A stretch of DNA of 29,888 nucleotides from IMG/VR virus record IMGVR_UViG_3300006737_000116, positions 1 through 29,888 of that record. The stretch is one strand, 5' to 3'. Source of the DNA: a virus. Position 1 is the first letter of the stretch; every line of letters begins with the position of its first letter. This document shows positions 19,101 through 27,504 of the stretch, piece by piece. Made by a program: the position numbers and the translations under genes. The notes under the pieces were generated by a model that was given only the letters and a program-made list of their open reading frames with translations, made no database searches and was not told where the DNA came from.

Positions 19101-22100
19101 CATCAAGTGTAATAGTCAATGCTTGTGCATTATATGGTGAAACAGCATCACCATTCCCGTCTACAAGAACAAATGTAGTCTGTCCTTCAAGATTACCTTG
19201 ATTTGTAAATGCACCATTAAAAGGAGCATTGAGGTATACCTGCTTTGCTCTAATCTCTTCTGTAGAGAATGTATCACGTGATACAGAACCTAATCCCTGC
19301 TCAACATGTAATTGTTCTGTCTTGATAATAGAGGTACTGATTTGCTTCCTTGTACTAACAACAGTAATCTTATTCTTTTCAGGATCCCATAACTGAATCC
19401 TAGTAGAATGTACACTGGATGTACTAGGAGACATTCTTACATGTGCATCAGACTCAATAATAACTTCGCCAAATAACTGAAAACCAGCAGGGTGAGTGGT
19501 AGACTTAATTAAATCTCTCCAAACATCAATTGATGTCTTAGATTTAATAACATGAGAATAATCCTGATAGTAGTAAGTATCAGTAAGTTTCTGATTAGAT
19601 GAACTTACTATACCTTGATCATCACTATATGATCCAAGATTATCAAAGTAAGTTTTAATCTCTGGTGTAAACTCTGTATATGAAATACTATCAAGAGTCG
19701 CAGTATTTCCTCTAGCAAGACCCTTAATAGATAACTTCTCTCTAAAGAGACCAGTTACATCCTTAACAGATAAAATGTCAGATCCTTTTCTCCATGCTGT
19801 AACAGTTCCTCTAGCAGTATCTCCCTGAACTATAGTTTCACCAATCTTAAATGCATCATCATCAAAATTAGATAGTTTAAGTATATAATTTGATCTGATA
19901 GTGGAACTTAAAGTAGTATCGTTATGATAAGCACCACCATTGTTGATAATACGAATATTTCTAGGAACTCCTATATCAGTACTTGAAAGATATACCTTAA
20001 GATCAGTTTCTACAATCCTAACATCTGGAGCAACAGTGTAATTAGATCCAGCACTCTTGATAAGGATACCAGTAACGATACCTTTATCTGATACTACGTC
20101 TAATACAGCGTTTCCATCAACAAGTGCTTTTGGTTTGGAATAATTTGTTCCACCATCAACAACAGTTACACTATTAATAGCACCATCTAAGATGCTAGTG
20201 GTAGCAGTGGATTTCAAGGTTTCTGTTGGAAGAACACCAACCACTATTGGTAATTTCTTATACTCACTACCAATATTAATAATATTGATCTTGTCAATAG
20301 CACCAATAGAGAACTTAGACATAGATGTATATGTGACAGTTCCAGAACCGTCATGTGGTGCAGTTGTACCAGTGTCATATACAACAGAGTCACTTGTTAC
20401 ATACAATGCTCTCTTAGTACCTTGAAGAGGATCAGAGACAACATTTAAGAAACCTGTCTCAGGTGCTGCAACAGAATTCCTATCAAAATAATAATACTTA
20501 GAATACCTTAATGGTACTTTTGTACTATATGTGTTTGTAGCAACTCTAGGACCAAATCCCAACTTGAGATCAACATTGGTATTGGTATCAATCTTTTCAG
20601 GAGTGTTTATGTTATAATTGATACTAGGAGATATATCAAATTCCCTGTCCTGCATTGAGGAGTGAGATACATCAAAGTCGTATCTATAGAATTCCTTAAT
20701 GTTTAGTACGGGATTTCTCACAAAATTTATTTGATCTGTGGAAAACTCAAATACTTCAATTGGATTAGAGACTTGAACAACTCTAACAAGTCTTTTATCT
20801 TCACTTGTGTCATAGAACACAGTACCTAGACCAACAGCATTAACGTTCGATAATGTCGAGTTGTAATTCCATACAACTTGTGCTTTTTGAGTAACTGCAT
20901 CATAGGTTTGAATGAATGCATCATTAGCAAGGTTACCTATCTTATAACCTCTGTTTAATGTGTATCCAGGAACATACAGTGTGACAGTTGCCCCAGTAAA
21001 ATGGTCAACTGGCACACTCCCCCTCTTAACTGTGAGGACATTTCCACTTTTGTTTAATATATCTAATACCTCGTCACCTATCTGTATACGATCACCATCA
21101 GTAAACCCAATACTATTAACTACATTAACCTGAGTCTCACTGAGTCCTAGACCAATATGATCTACCTCTAATTGTAGTACAGGTGTACTAGCGTCTGTCT
21201 TAGATAAGTCAGCATCACCAACGGTGAGGACATCAAACTTGAGATATCCAGTACCCTTGTTCTTAATTGTAACATTTGTTACACTTCCAGAAGCATCTAC
21301 AACTAAGTCTGCTGTTGCATCACTTCCTGTTCCACCCTTAAGAGCAATATCAATATAACTACCAGATGTATAATCTTCACCACCATTCAATATAGTAGTT
21401 CTACCAATACCTGTATCATTAATAGTTGTAGTAGCTGCTGGTGACTGGAACGTGACTTCTTGATAGATTCTGCTTCTTACATACTGTGTTGTAGTTGTTT
21501 CAGTATCATCAGGGTTAATGTCTATATGAATATCATCTCCAATACCAACACCATGACTACTAGCAGTTTTAAGTATTGCAACGTGATCATTTATAGTAAA
21601 GATATTAAGACCAGAACTTAAAGAAGTAGTGCTAATCAATTTTGAACCAACACTATCAATTAAATTGCTACTTCTGATGAAGTAATCATCAGTAACAACA
21701 AAGTCACCACTTGTTACTTTAACTTTAACTGTATTCTTACTAGTAGTACTTTCTAGTACTTCTCCAACAGCAATAATACTAGCAACACCATCAGTATAAC
21801 TTAGGTTTGATCCTTTTGTATAAGATGAATTCTCATCTAATATTAGAGTTATTACTTGAGTGTTAGAAAATAGTTGATCTGTAGTTGTAAACACACCATT
21901 GACATTTCTCAATGCAAGTTGTTGACCACTAAACACATCACCTATCAACTCACCAGTTGCACCAGTGACTGATTGTGTTATAGTGTCTCCAGCAAATAGG
22001 TATGAGGTATTTGATAGATTAATTAATAATGCTTTAGTCTCTTGTGACTCAATAGATGATACTGTCTTACCTCTTACAGAAGAAACCTCAGCAGTAACAC

Positions 22101-24669
22101 CACGACCTTCAGTACCATTATTATCAATCTCTAATTGAGATCCAACTGAGAATGATGAGACGCTAGATACTGCGTTTGCACCAGATATAGTTCCTCTTGT
22201 GATTTCATCTACTATAAGAGTAGTTTTATCACCATTGTTCTCAATATCAGCAGTTCTTAATCTCTTAGATGATTTGGGTATATCGTTGTGACTTAGTGAT
22301 TGTACGTAGTTCGAATCTCTAGGAACTGCATAATAGTTTTCACCTATGATGTAAGGGAATACAGGTTCGTTAGATGAACTAACAGTTACGAAGTAGGCAT
22401 AGACACCATCAGGATACTCAGGTGTTAAACAGTAACGACCATTGTTGTGATCTAGTGTTCCTAACTTATGTGTATACTTGTAATCCTCAAAGAAAGTACC
22501 TAGTGAATACTCAGCCGTGGAAGGTCCAACCGATCTTCCTGGGTTCAATGAGTAACTGGATGTCATCTGTGTGATAGAACTAGATGCATCTAGTGGGTTG
22601 GTGTATCCATAAGCACCATATATGGGATTACCATCATAAGCATAGCCCAGAATAGGACTATGGTCCGAACCATCGTCACCACTACGCAAAGCAGTAGGTA
22701 CAGGATTTGTTTGAGTTAACTTATACCTATCCTTAGTCCATGAGAGAATACTCGCATCTGCTGTCGCTCCAGAACCAACTGGGATAATATCGACCCTAAC
22801 TTTACCAGAGGAATAACCACTACCAGCAGTTACTATGGTACACCCAGTTAATTGACCACTATTTGAGATCTCTGCTTTATATTCCGCAAACCTTCCCTTA
22901 CCAGCTAAGTCTAAAATTCTGATTACAGGTGGAGATGAATAATACTCACCTGGATTTGCTACAACCATACTGGTAATAGCACCATTTGTTATAACTGGAG
23001 TAACTATTGCATTCCTACCAGAAAGTATCTCTATGGTGGGTGTAACAGTGTACAGCAGTGGTGTATCAACAATAACTGATTCGACTACCTGACCTGCTAA
23101 CTTAGTCCTTGCAAGACCAGAATCGCCATTAATGAGAACATATGGTTCTTTAGCGTATCCGCTACCCCTTTGAGTAACAGTAACTTTCTGAATAGAACCA
23201 CCAAGTACAGTCTCAGGGTGTCTTGCACCCATAGCAAGACTACCATCAAGGAAAACACCAATGTCCTTATTGTTACTCTTATAGATCTCAGTGGTTAGAG
23301 TAGATTGTTTAGGAAGAATGCGTAACTGATTATTAGGCAACGCAATATAGTAATCATCACCATCATCAAAGATGGCAGATATATTAGATAGATCCCATCT
23401 AACATTATTAGAAGAATCGAATATCTTTACATCTGTATTAACAAAACCAGGATCTGATATCTCAAGTCTCTCTCCTACATTAGCATAAGGACTTGGGTTG
23501 GTAGGTGAAGCACTGTAGAATACACCTAGTATGAGTACAGAACCGTCACCTATACTAACGTTAGCAGCATCATATACCAAATCACCAATAGAATGTGAAG
23601 AAGCAGCAGATCTGGTCTTAATTGTAAACTGATCTATAGTCTTTTCTTCAAAAGTAAAGGTTTCGTTATTAATACTGAACTTTCCTTTATCACCCCACCC
23701 CATTGTGGAGAATACATCAACTACAGTACTTGCATTATCAATTTCCGCAGTTAGAGTGCTCTTCGATGCTAATGTAAACTTACCATTGACAGTTTCTTCC
23801 GCAAGTATCAATTCGTATAAATCAATACCATCATGCCTTTCACTAAAGAGGACATTATCTACTACCGCAGAAGCGTAGGCCCCATCTACGTTTTGGACGA
23901 TGCTTTTTCCTATAAATGATTCTGGAGTACCAGAAAGTATTTTTACCTTAAGAGAATAATTTTTTATCCAAGTAGACTCAGAAGATTTAAGAGTCTGCTC
24001 TCTAGGATACTTTACTTCTGGAGAAGGATCATCCTTAACCAGACATTTGAATAAAAACTTGATTGAATTGCTCGTTCCCTTAGATTTGTAAAAATCCGCA
24101 ATATTCTTGATCAATTTACGCTGATCAACACTCTCATTAAGGAAAGCAGTTGGAAAATCAGGTAGATACTGAGATTCAAAACTTTTTACTAATGCATAGA
24201 GAAAGAGATTACTAATATTGTATACTTTGACAGCAACAACGTGATCTGCTGCATTGGTAGTAACAAATGTAGACTCCTTATAGAGATCTCCCAGCTGAGT
24301 GTTACCTGAGACTCCTCTACTGACCTCTAAGAATTGTGTAGATGATTTAGACTTATAGAAACATATCTCATCACCAACCTGTAAGTAACCACTATCGGGA
24401 AAAGCACTGGTGTCCCCTACAGTTAGTGACGTATCCGTTGATTGAGCAAACTGGGTTAACTGTGTATACTGTTGCAGTATACTCTTATCATAGAAATCAA
24501 TATCACGGTATGTTGTGAGATGATTCGCAATGTCTAGGGGTTGACCCTGTAATTCTAATTGCTCATAGTACTTTTGTACGAACTTTCCAAACAGTTCATA
24601 CTCTTCGCTTATAAAAGAAGCGAGTTGATTCTCTATTAATAGTGAGGTCTTCCTAGCAGTCTTAGACAC
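16108..24669 (-). CDS. gp7: giant gp7-like baseplate wedge protein with YHYH domain
   Basis: 2853 residues, against 1032 in T4 gp7. Residues 182-210 (DQRKLIKNIADFYKSKGTSN, then SIKFLFK) resemble the T4 gp7 segment FYSTKGIEASYKFLFKVLYN. Near 1712-1735, WRDLIKSTTHPAGFQLFGEV resembles the later gp7 WKSDVIRFVHPVGFGFI. About 1500 residues of extra modules separate them, including a YHYH-type domain (LGYAYDGNPIYGAYGY near 671-686, then LDHNNGRYCLTPEYPDG near 735-751). About 1100 residues follow: three DGVxQ...Y.I...I.F fibre repeats (near 1846, 2110 and 2206) and a segment with DIGLVVDAYEHDLRFGGNQR near 1960. It would sit in the baseplate wedge. The start is GTG, overlapping the gp6 stop as TAGTG. 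The gp7 identity rests on remembered T4 sequence. Confidence 0.8.
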   Translation of the reverse strand: MSKTARKTSLLIENQLASFISEEYELFGKFVQKYYEQLELQGQPLDIANHLTTYRDIDFYDKSILQQYTQLTQFAQSTDTSLTVGDTSAFPDSGYLQVGDEICFYKSKSSTQFLEVSRGVSGNTQLGDLYKESTFVTTNAADHVVAVKVYNISNLFLYALVKSFESQYLPDFPTAFLNESVDQRKLIKNIADFYKSKGTSNSIKFLFKCLVKDDPSPEVKYPREQTLKSSESTWIKNYSLKVKILSGTPESFIGKSIVQNVDGAYASAVVDNVLFSERHDGIDLYELILAEETVNGKFTLASKSTLTAEIDNASTVVDVFSTMGWGDKGKFSINNETFTFEEKTIDQFTIKTRSAASSHSIGDLVYDAANVSIGDGSVLILGVFYSASPTNPSPYANVGERLEISDPGFVNTDVKIFDSSNNVRWDLSNISAIFDDGDDYYIALPNNQLRILPKQSTLTTEIYKSNNKDIGVFLDGSLAMGARHPETVLGGSIQKVTVTQRGSGYAKEPYVLINGDSGLARTKLAGQVVESVIVDTPLLYTVTPTIEILSGRNAIVTPVITNGAITSMVVANPGEYYSSPPVIRILDLAGKGRFAEYKAEISNSGQLTGCTIVTAGSGYSSGKVRVDIIPVGSGATADASILSWTKDRYKLTQTNPVPTALRSGDDGSDHSPILGYAYDGNPIYGAYGYTNPLDASSSITQMTSSYSLNPGRSVGPSTAEYSLGTFFEDYKYTHKLGTLDHNNGRYCLTPEYPDGVYAYFVTVSSSNEPVFPYIIGENYYAVPRDSNYVQSLSHNDIPKSSKRLRTADIENNGDKTTLIVDEITRGTISGANAVSSVSSFSVGSQLEIDNNGTEGRGVTAEVSSVRGKTVSSIESQETKALLINLSNTSYLFAGDTITQSVTGATGELIGDVFSGQQLALRNVNGVFTTTDQLFSNTQVITLILDENSSYTKGSNLSYTDGVASIIAVGEVLESTTSKNTVKVKVTSGDFVVTDDYFIRSSNLIDSVGSKLISTTSLSSGLNIFTINDHVAILKTASSHGVGIGDDIHIDINPDDTETTTTQYVRSRIYQEVTFQSPAATTTINDTGIGRTTILNGGEDYTSGSYIDIALKGGTGSDATADLVVDASGSVTNVTIKNKGTGYLKFDVLTVGDADLSKTDASTPVLQLEVDHIGLGLSETQVNVVNSIGFTDGDRIQIGDEVLDILNKSGNVLTVKRGSVPVDHFTGATVTLYVPGYTLNRGYKIGNLANDAFIQTYDAVTQKAQVVWNYNSTLSNVNAVGLGTVFYDTSEDKRLVRVVQVSNPIEVFEFSTDQINFVRNPVLNIKEFYRYDFDVSHSSMQDREFDISPSINYNINTPEKIDTNTNVDLKLGFGPRVATNTYSTKVPLRYSKYYYFDRNSVAAPETGFLNVVSDPLQGTKRALYVTSDSVVYDTGTTAPHDGSGTVTYTSMSKFSIGAIDKINIINIGSEYKKLPIVVGVLPTETLKSTATTSILDGAINSVTVVDGGTNYSKPKALVDGNAVLDVVSDKGIVTGILIKSAGSNYTVAPDVRIVETDLKVYLSSTDIGVPRNIRIINNGGAYHNDTTLSSTIRSNYILKLSNFDDDAFKIGETIVQGDTARGTVTAWRKGSDILSVKDVTGLFREKLSIKGLARGNTATLDSISYTEFTPEIKTYFDNLGSYSDDQGIVSSSNQKLTDTYYYQDYSHVIKSKTSIDVWRDLIKSTTHPAGFQLFGEVIIESDAHVRMSPSTSSVHSTRIQLWDPEKNKITVVSTRKQISTSIIKTEQLHVEQGLGSVSRDTFSTEEIRAKQVYLNAPFNGAFTNQGNLEGQTTFVLVDGNGDAVSPYNAQALTITLDGVMQEPGAAYAVNGNNITFSSPPIGASTKNSQAIPGVKFYGRWFEFKTPALNARYLKKLRNIHQRSGTWIDAANQLSMNRAFIQSETLGFIKNEYPELTWGTLGQTCHRDIGLVVDAYEHDLRFGGNQRSILAGESYYNNDLLDYITGEIEPTIKAFEKAKDLAVMAMRNTLTAGTFTTLNPYINLNIRTGSPFTPKCADVESALDALYENLKSTIITGPGTAVISLPDYVNNENKIFDLYYDDGGEVETDINENLMVSIGGVVQDDSSYSIDRTTVPNKIVFTGAPIWQQGENTKTVQEPLAVDNIALHGIGNYNRCELETSGIFDGSAGPFIILDSITKEVKKIDDADYVLVFIDGVLQRETDSYTITGPAIRFTRKIYADNNVELMLLYGRDIQQSITLHDFQPGTYFNRLELTITDTNPNAFVPLISWVNTNYDFNRYAYQKNGLLKNVVGTIKSIETLSDRSVKLVIAGNNPLFNGSEALYFSTGEDELEVNVPSTLDYQKDESNNHKMQRNSSPWLYDSDKADKSFYVTKNLLSYLNEGDVIKIDGEDGYRDVQGLPRFVNPKDYRPGSEVSSKYFGSIKTTNYNGDISGSGLSVTCTIEGGKVTAVDWNKKSLKLYYDTGVIEPTTAYGYNTPPILHFIPEDGAGGGATAEVIVSKGQIVDIKLTSSGSGYTKAPRVSVARKYTRIKRRDRKIDSFVGLIFSTALLNDSPTNISSEIVPIKGIEIIGGIVPGGPSGAQPGGGSYPAVEHKPKIVSTFQLVRTLGGFNVSHEIVRTWPTSVTSAPMGSSVEIEIEKTRVIRSVATLDVDLKKQLVRHVVTGAVDTHFAYNNTYSSAVLGPTPQTFNRVSYSTVGGQLDLGDVLSTGGIPVSEYTLEEISVWNFTIEEINDAVGTNFVGNIKWNFVNPSINYYITQLNTSDLPDANGGGYLATGAIVYANTTNFASSGTIFVGREKISYTGKLSDRFTGCERGIDNSPIEEHLIGEYIRNAL

Positions 24670-26474
24670 TATTCTTTAGTCGCTGTAAATTTGCTCTTTG
24701 CTACATCTACGTCAAGATATACTTCTCTAAGTACAGTGACATCATTCGATGCAGGTTTTACACGCAGTTCGATTCGATTATCAGAAAAACTTCCTTGAAT
24801 GAGGGTCAAGTCATACAACATGATCTCACCTTTAACATAATCAATATCACCCAAAGAGTCATTTAAGATAATTTTCTCGCCTGACACTGGATCTAGTCTA
24901 TATAGTATCATTTTTCCAGATCGATCCTCCAGATACGTGGTATAGTTTGGATATTCTAGTGTTATGAAACCAGTCGAAGAGACTACTGGATTATCACAGT
25001 CTGTGGCAAATGAATTTTGATAACAAATCTCATAGAATGTAGATGAGTTTAACTGTGCATAGAAATCTTTTCTGAGTGTGACTGAGGTTAGGTTAGATTT
25101 GATTGCTTTATCAGAATCGTCAATGACACTAATGAATTTTGAATATCTGAACTTGCCATTAAACTTCTCTGTCTGAGATGTCTTCAAATATTCTGTGATT
25201 CCCTTAGCAGCATTACCTGCTACTTGTTGCGGAAGTAATTCTGTCTTAGTTCCATCAAAGAAGATATTTGAAGTTAATTCAACATACAAAATAGATGGAT
25301 CCACTAGAACTGGTCTAATTGATCCAACAGAATACTTCTTCAGATCATTCACAATCTGATTCTTAGTATATGCAGAAAGGAATGACGCAGTACTAGGTTT
25401 AATCGCAATAAAGACCTTACCATAATCAGGTGGAACTTGTTCCTCACCACCAAACACAATAATATCACTAATTGCAGGATATACGTTACGTGCAATCACT
25501 TCATAGTCAGAACTAGTTACTGCTCTGTTCTGTGAAGAGAAAAACTTAGGTGCAAGATACTTAATCTTAGCAATACTCTCAATATCCTCACCACCATATG
25601 CTTTTTCCACAGTGGTGATACTAGTAACAGAGAAAGGTACTGTTAATGTGTCACTAGCATCCTCTAGAACGCCACCAAACGTGAATGTCTTAGCACCATT
25701 GACATCTTTGCCATGAGTGACCACATAGGACATCTGAATGACGTTTCCGTTCTCTAGTGCTTTTCCTAAAACACCATCACCAAACACAACTTCGTAGTTC
25801 TCATCTTCAACTTCACTCACAAAGTAAATTAATGAATCTTGACTAATCACAGGATCTAAAATATTATCTACTCTCTTCCACTCTGTAAACTCAGTCGCTG
25901 TTGGACTAGTATACACTCGTATCGTCAAAGTGTTGATATCAGCTCTACTATTTTCAATCTTAAACCTTTGTCCTTTTGTGGTTGTGGAAAACACCGTATT
26001 AGTTGTGACTAACGTACCTTCAACTAAATCAATATCTGTAAATGTTGCAACACCGTTTGCGACTTCTGCCTTAAAGTCTTTTGTTGCAACAAATTGATAT
26101 GATGTATCATCATAATTAGTCAAAAATCCTGTTCCTTCTTTTAAGAGAACATATTCAGGTGGATTATTTGGAATATTAACATTAAAGTTAACTTTTGCCT
26201 TCGAAGCAGTAATTGACTTTGGAGTATAACCCAATTGTTTCGCTAGAGACACCACATTGTCCCTGAGAGACGCAGAATCCAAGAACAGTTCATTCACTAC
26301 CATATTGGTATTGAACGCTGTGTAGTACGTATTATAAGCAAGTACGTCTAATAGTTGACTTAAGGTAGATCCTTCGAAGTCATAATCAGTAAAATCTGTT
26401 TCTGCTCTCAAGTACTCTGTGAGAGATGACTTTATATCTTTAAAGTCAAGGTTAGCTAGTTGTGTGTAAGGCAT
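24669..26474 (-). CDS. gp6: baseplate wedge protein gp6
   Basis: 601 residues, close to T4 gp6 (660). The N-terminal block (DYDFEGSTLSQLLDVLAYNT, then FNTNMVVNELFLDSASLRDN) and the central block (AYGGEDIESIAKIKYLAPKF, then QNRAVTSSDYEVIARNVYP, about 290-345) are the conserved segments of gp6/baseplate J-like proteins. GGEEQVPPDYGKVFIAIKP follows. gp6 dimers form the inner ring that joins neighbouring wedges around the hub and rearranges during sheath contraction. The ATG overlaps the gp25 stop (TAATG), and the TAG overlaps the GTG of the gp7-like gene. This arrangement should keep the three wedge proteins in proportion. Confidence 0.93.
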   Translation of the reverse strand: MPYTQLANLDFKDIKSSLTEYLRAETDFTDYDFEGSTLSQLLDVLAYNTYYTAFNTNMVVNELFLDSASLRDNVVSLAKQLGYTPKSITASKAKVNFNVNIPNNPPEYVLLKEGTGFLTNYDDTSYQFVATKDFKAEVANGVATFTDIDLVEGTLVTTNTVFSTTTKGQRFKIENSRADINTLTIRVYTSPTATEFTEWKRVDNILDPVISQDSLIYFVSEVEDENYEVVFGDGVLGKALENGNVIQMSYVVTHGKDVNGAKTFTFGGVLEDASDTLTVPFSVTSITTVEKAYGGEDIESIAKIKYLAPKFFSSQNRAVTSSDYEVIARNVYPAISDIIVFGGEEQVPPDYGKVFIAIKPSTASFLSAYTKNQIVNDLKKYSVGSIRPVLVDPSILYVELTSNIFFDGTKTELLPQQVAGNAAKGITEYLKTSQTEKFNGKFRYSKFISVIDDSDKAIKSNLTSVTLRKDFYAQLNSSTFYEICYQNSFATDCDNPVVSSTGFITLEYPNYTTYLEDRSGKMILYRLDPVSGEKIILNDSLGDIDYVKGEIMLYDLTLIQGSFSDNRIELRVKPASNDVTVLREVYLDVDVAKSKFTATKE

Positions 26475-26872
26475 TATCGTGTACGGCTCAAGAAGAAGTC
26501 TACTGTGACTGGTGGTTGTCTAAGACCAAGTATCTTATAAGTCATTTCAATATCAAACCCATCTTCCATTTGATTAGGTTCACAAAGTAATTCTGTAACG
26601 ACCACTCTCGGTTCATACCGTTCTATCGTTTCAAGAATAGAAGACTTCATCAGGTTTGCAGTAGCGTAGTCTAACGGTTCAAACAAAAAACGGCGAAGAC
26701 TGCTACCCAATTCGGGTTGAAACAGTCTTTCGCCTTTAGATGTTAATAATAGTGATGTTAAAGCTTGCTGGATGGCAGCACCGTCCTTCGTAACCACTAA
26801 ATCATCAGTTACGGGATGTTTTTTAAACGTAAGAGATAAATCCTTGAAGGATTGTGTAAACTTCGTAGCCAC
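26474..26872 (-). CDS. gp25: baseplate wedge protein gp25 (GPW/gp25 family)
   Basis: 132 residues, the same length as T4 gp25. The conserved core TSKGERLFQPELGSSLRRFL (44-63) and the family signature EPR (residues 87-89, in ERYEPRVVV) are present. gp25 sits at the inner end of the wedge, binds gp6 and provides the site where sheath polymerisation begins. The start is GTG at 26872 (GTG-GCT-ACG). A CTAAATAA late-promoter-like box lies 25 bp upstream. T4 has gene 25 elsewhere in the wedge/hub region, but placement directly before gene 6 is common in cyanophages. Confidence 0.95.
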   Translation of the reverse strand: MATKFTQSFKDLSLTFKKHPVTDDLVVTKDGAAIQQALTSLLLTSKGERLFQPELGSSLRRFLFEPLDYATANLMKSSILETIERYEPRVVVTELLCEPNQMEDGFDIEMTYKILGLRQPPVTVDFFLSRTR

Positions 26873-26896
26873 TCAGACAAATTAGAATACTCCAAT

Positions 26897-26904
26897 TTAT
26901 TTAG
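26897..26904 (-). promoter_or_regulatory. candidate late promoter for the gp25-gp6-gp7 operon
   Basis: The minus strand reads CTAAATAA, 25 bp upstream of the gp25 GTG and overlapping the stop of the SET gene. It resembles the CTAAATA/NATAAATA late box described for T4-like cyanophages and heads the three coupled wedge genes. One motif in AT-rich DNA is only moderate support. Confidence 0.5.
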
Positions 26905-27182
26905 ACGCTATAAAATGTATATTTCAAGAATAACTCTTCTCCCTTCTTAATTGGTTTGATAGTTTTCATATGATAGATATCACCCTCACGCCATTTTATA
27001 CAGTTAGGATCTCCACTATGATTTACGAACCCTCCTAAAGGAGTTCGAATAATATCATCATATACTAAAACATGAGAGACACCAAGATACATCATAGCAT
27101 CTATATCCTGTGTTGCGAAAAGACCTTGCCCTGCGACAGGACTCTCTTTAACTTTTAGAAAGTTTGGTAATGCTTGATACAT
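26901..27182 (-). CDS. compact SET-domain protein (putative lysine methyltransferase)
   Basis: 93 residues with the SET-domain hallmarks in order. AGQGLFATQDI (17-27) is the SAM-binding GxGLFA strand. GGFVNHSGDPNC (50-61) is the NHSxxPN pseudoknot motif. GEELFLKYTFY (81-91) is the GEELxxxY element, with Y88 as the likely catalytic or substrate-channel tyrosine. SET proteins transfer methyl groups from SAM to lysine; bacterial and viral ones act on host or phage proteins. At 93 residues it is shorter than the usual ~130: the middle SET-I part is nearly absent and there is no post-SET region. It lies between the PAAR/small-gene group and gp25, unusual for a baseplate operon. The target is unknown; a virion or host protein is possible. 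Confidence 0.85.
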   Translation of the reverse strand: MYQALPNFLKVKESPVAGQGLFATQDIDAMMYLGVSHVLVYDDIIRTPLGGFVNHSGDPNCIKWREGDIYHMKTIKPIKKGEELFLKYTFYSV

Positions 27183-27220
27183 TTTAAATAATCATGTCGG
27201 AGATTTCGGCGTTCGCCTCC

Positions 27221-27370
27221 TCAGAACTGCTTCGGATGAGTTATCACGTCACCGTGAATCTCACCGATATCATCGATATGGGCATGATCAATCTTTTCAA
27301 TATGAAGATGCTCTAATGCATTCGCAATTCTTTCTAGAGAATCAGCAATGCGACTGAAGTCTTCACTCAT
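27221..27370 (-). CDS. small acidic/His-rich helical protein, unknown
   Basis: 49 residues from an ATG at 27370 that overlaps the stop of the 45-residue gene (ATGA). The first half (SRIADSLERIANALEHLHIE) is an amphipathic helix. The second half is rich in His and Asp/Ile (HAHIDDIGEIHGDV). No family is recognised. The tight coupling and sensible helix periodicity support a real gene. A GGAGG sequence straddles its 3' end, 38 bp before the SET gene start. Confidence 0.6.
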   Translation of the reverse strand: MSEDFSRIADSLERIANALEHLHIEKIDHAHIDDIGEIHGDVITHPKQF

Positions 27371-27504
27371 CGACCTTGCCCCCTGCTACGCTTCCTCGCA
27401 CCATTACGAGAAGTTGCAGAATACTTTGTATGCTTTCCATCACCCTGACGAGTCTTCTTAGGTCTCGCAGAGATCTTATCATTTGTACTGTTGTATAGTG
27501 CCAT
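27367..27504 (-). CDS. small basic protein, unknown
   Basis: 45 residues beginning MALYNSTNDKISARPKKTRQ and ending RNGARKRSRGQGR. More than a quarter are Lys/Arg, and Gly/Ser/Thr are frequent. The composition suggests a disordered nucleic-acid-binding or virion-packaged peptide, but no family domain is seen. Similar short proteins starting MALYNSTNDKI are, as far as I recall, common in T4-like cyanophages. It is the first gene after a sigma70-like promoter, and its TGA overlaps the ATG of the 49-residue gene. Confidence 0.7.
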   Translation of the reverse strand: MALYNSTNDKISARPKKTRQGDGKHTKYSATSRNGARKRSRGQGR

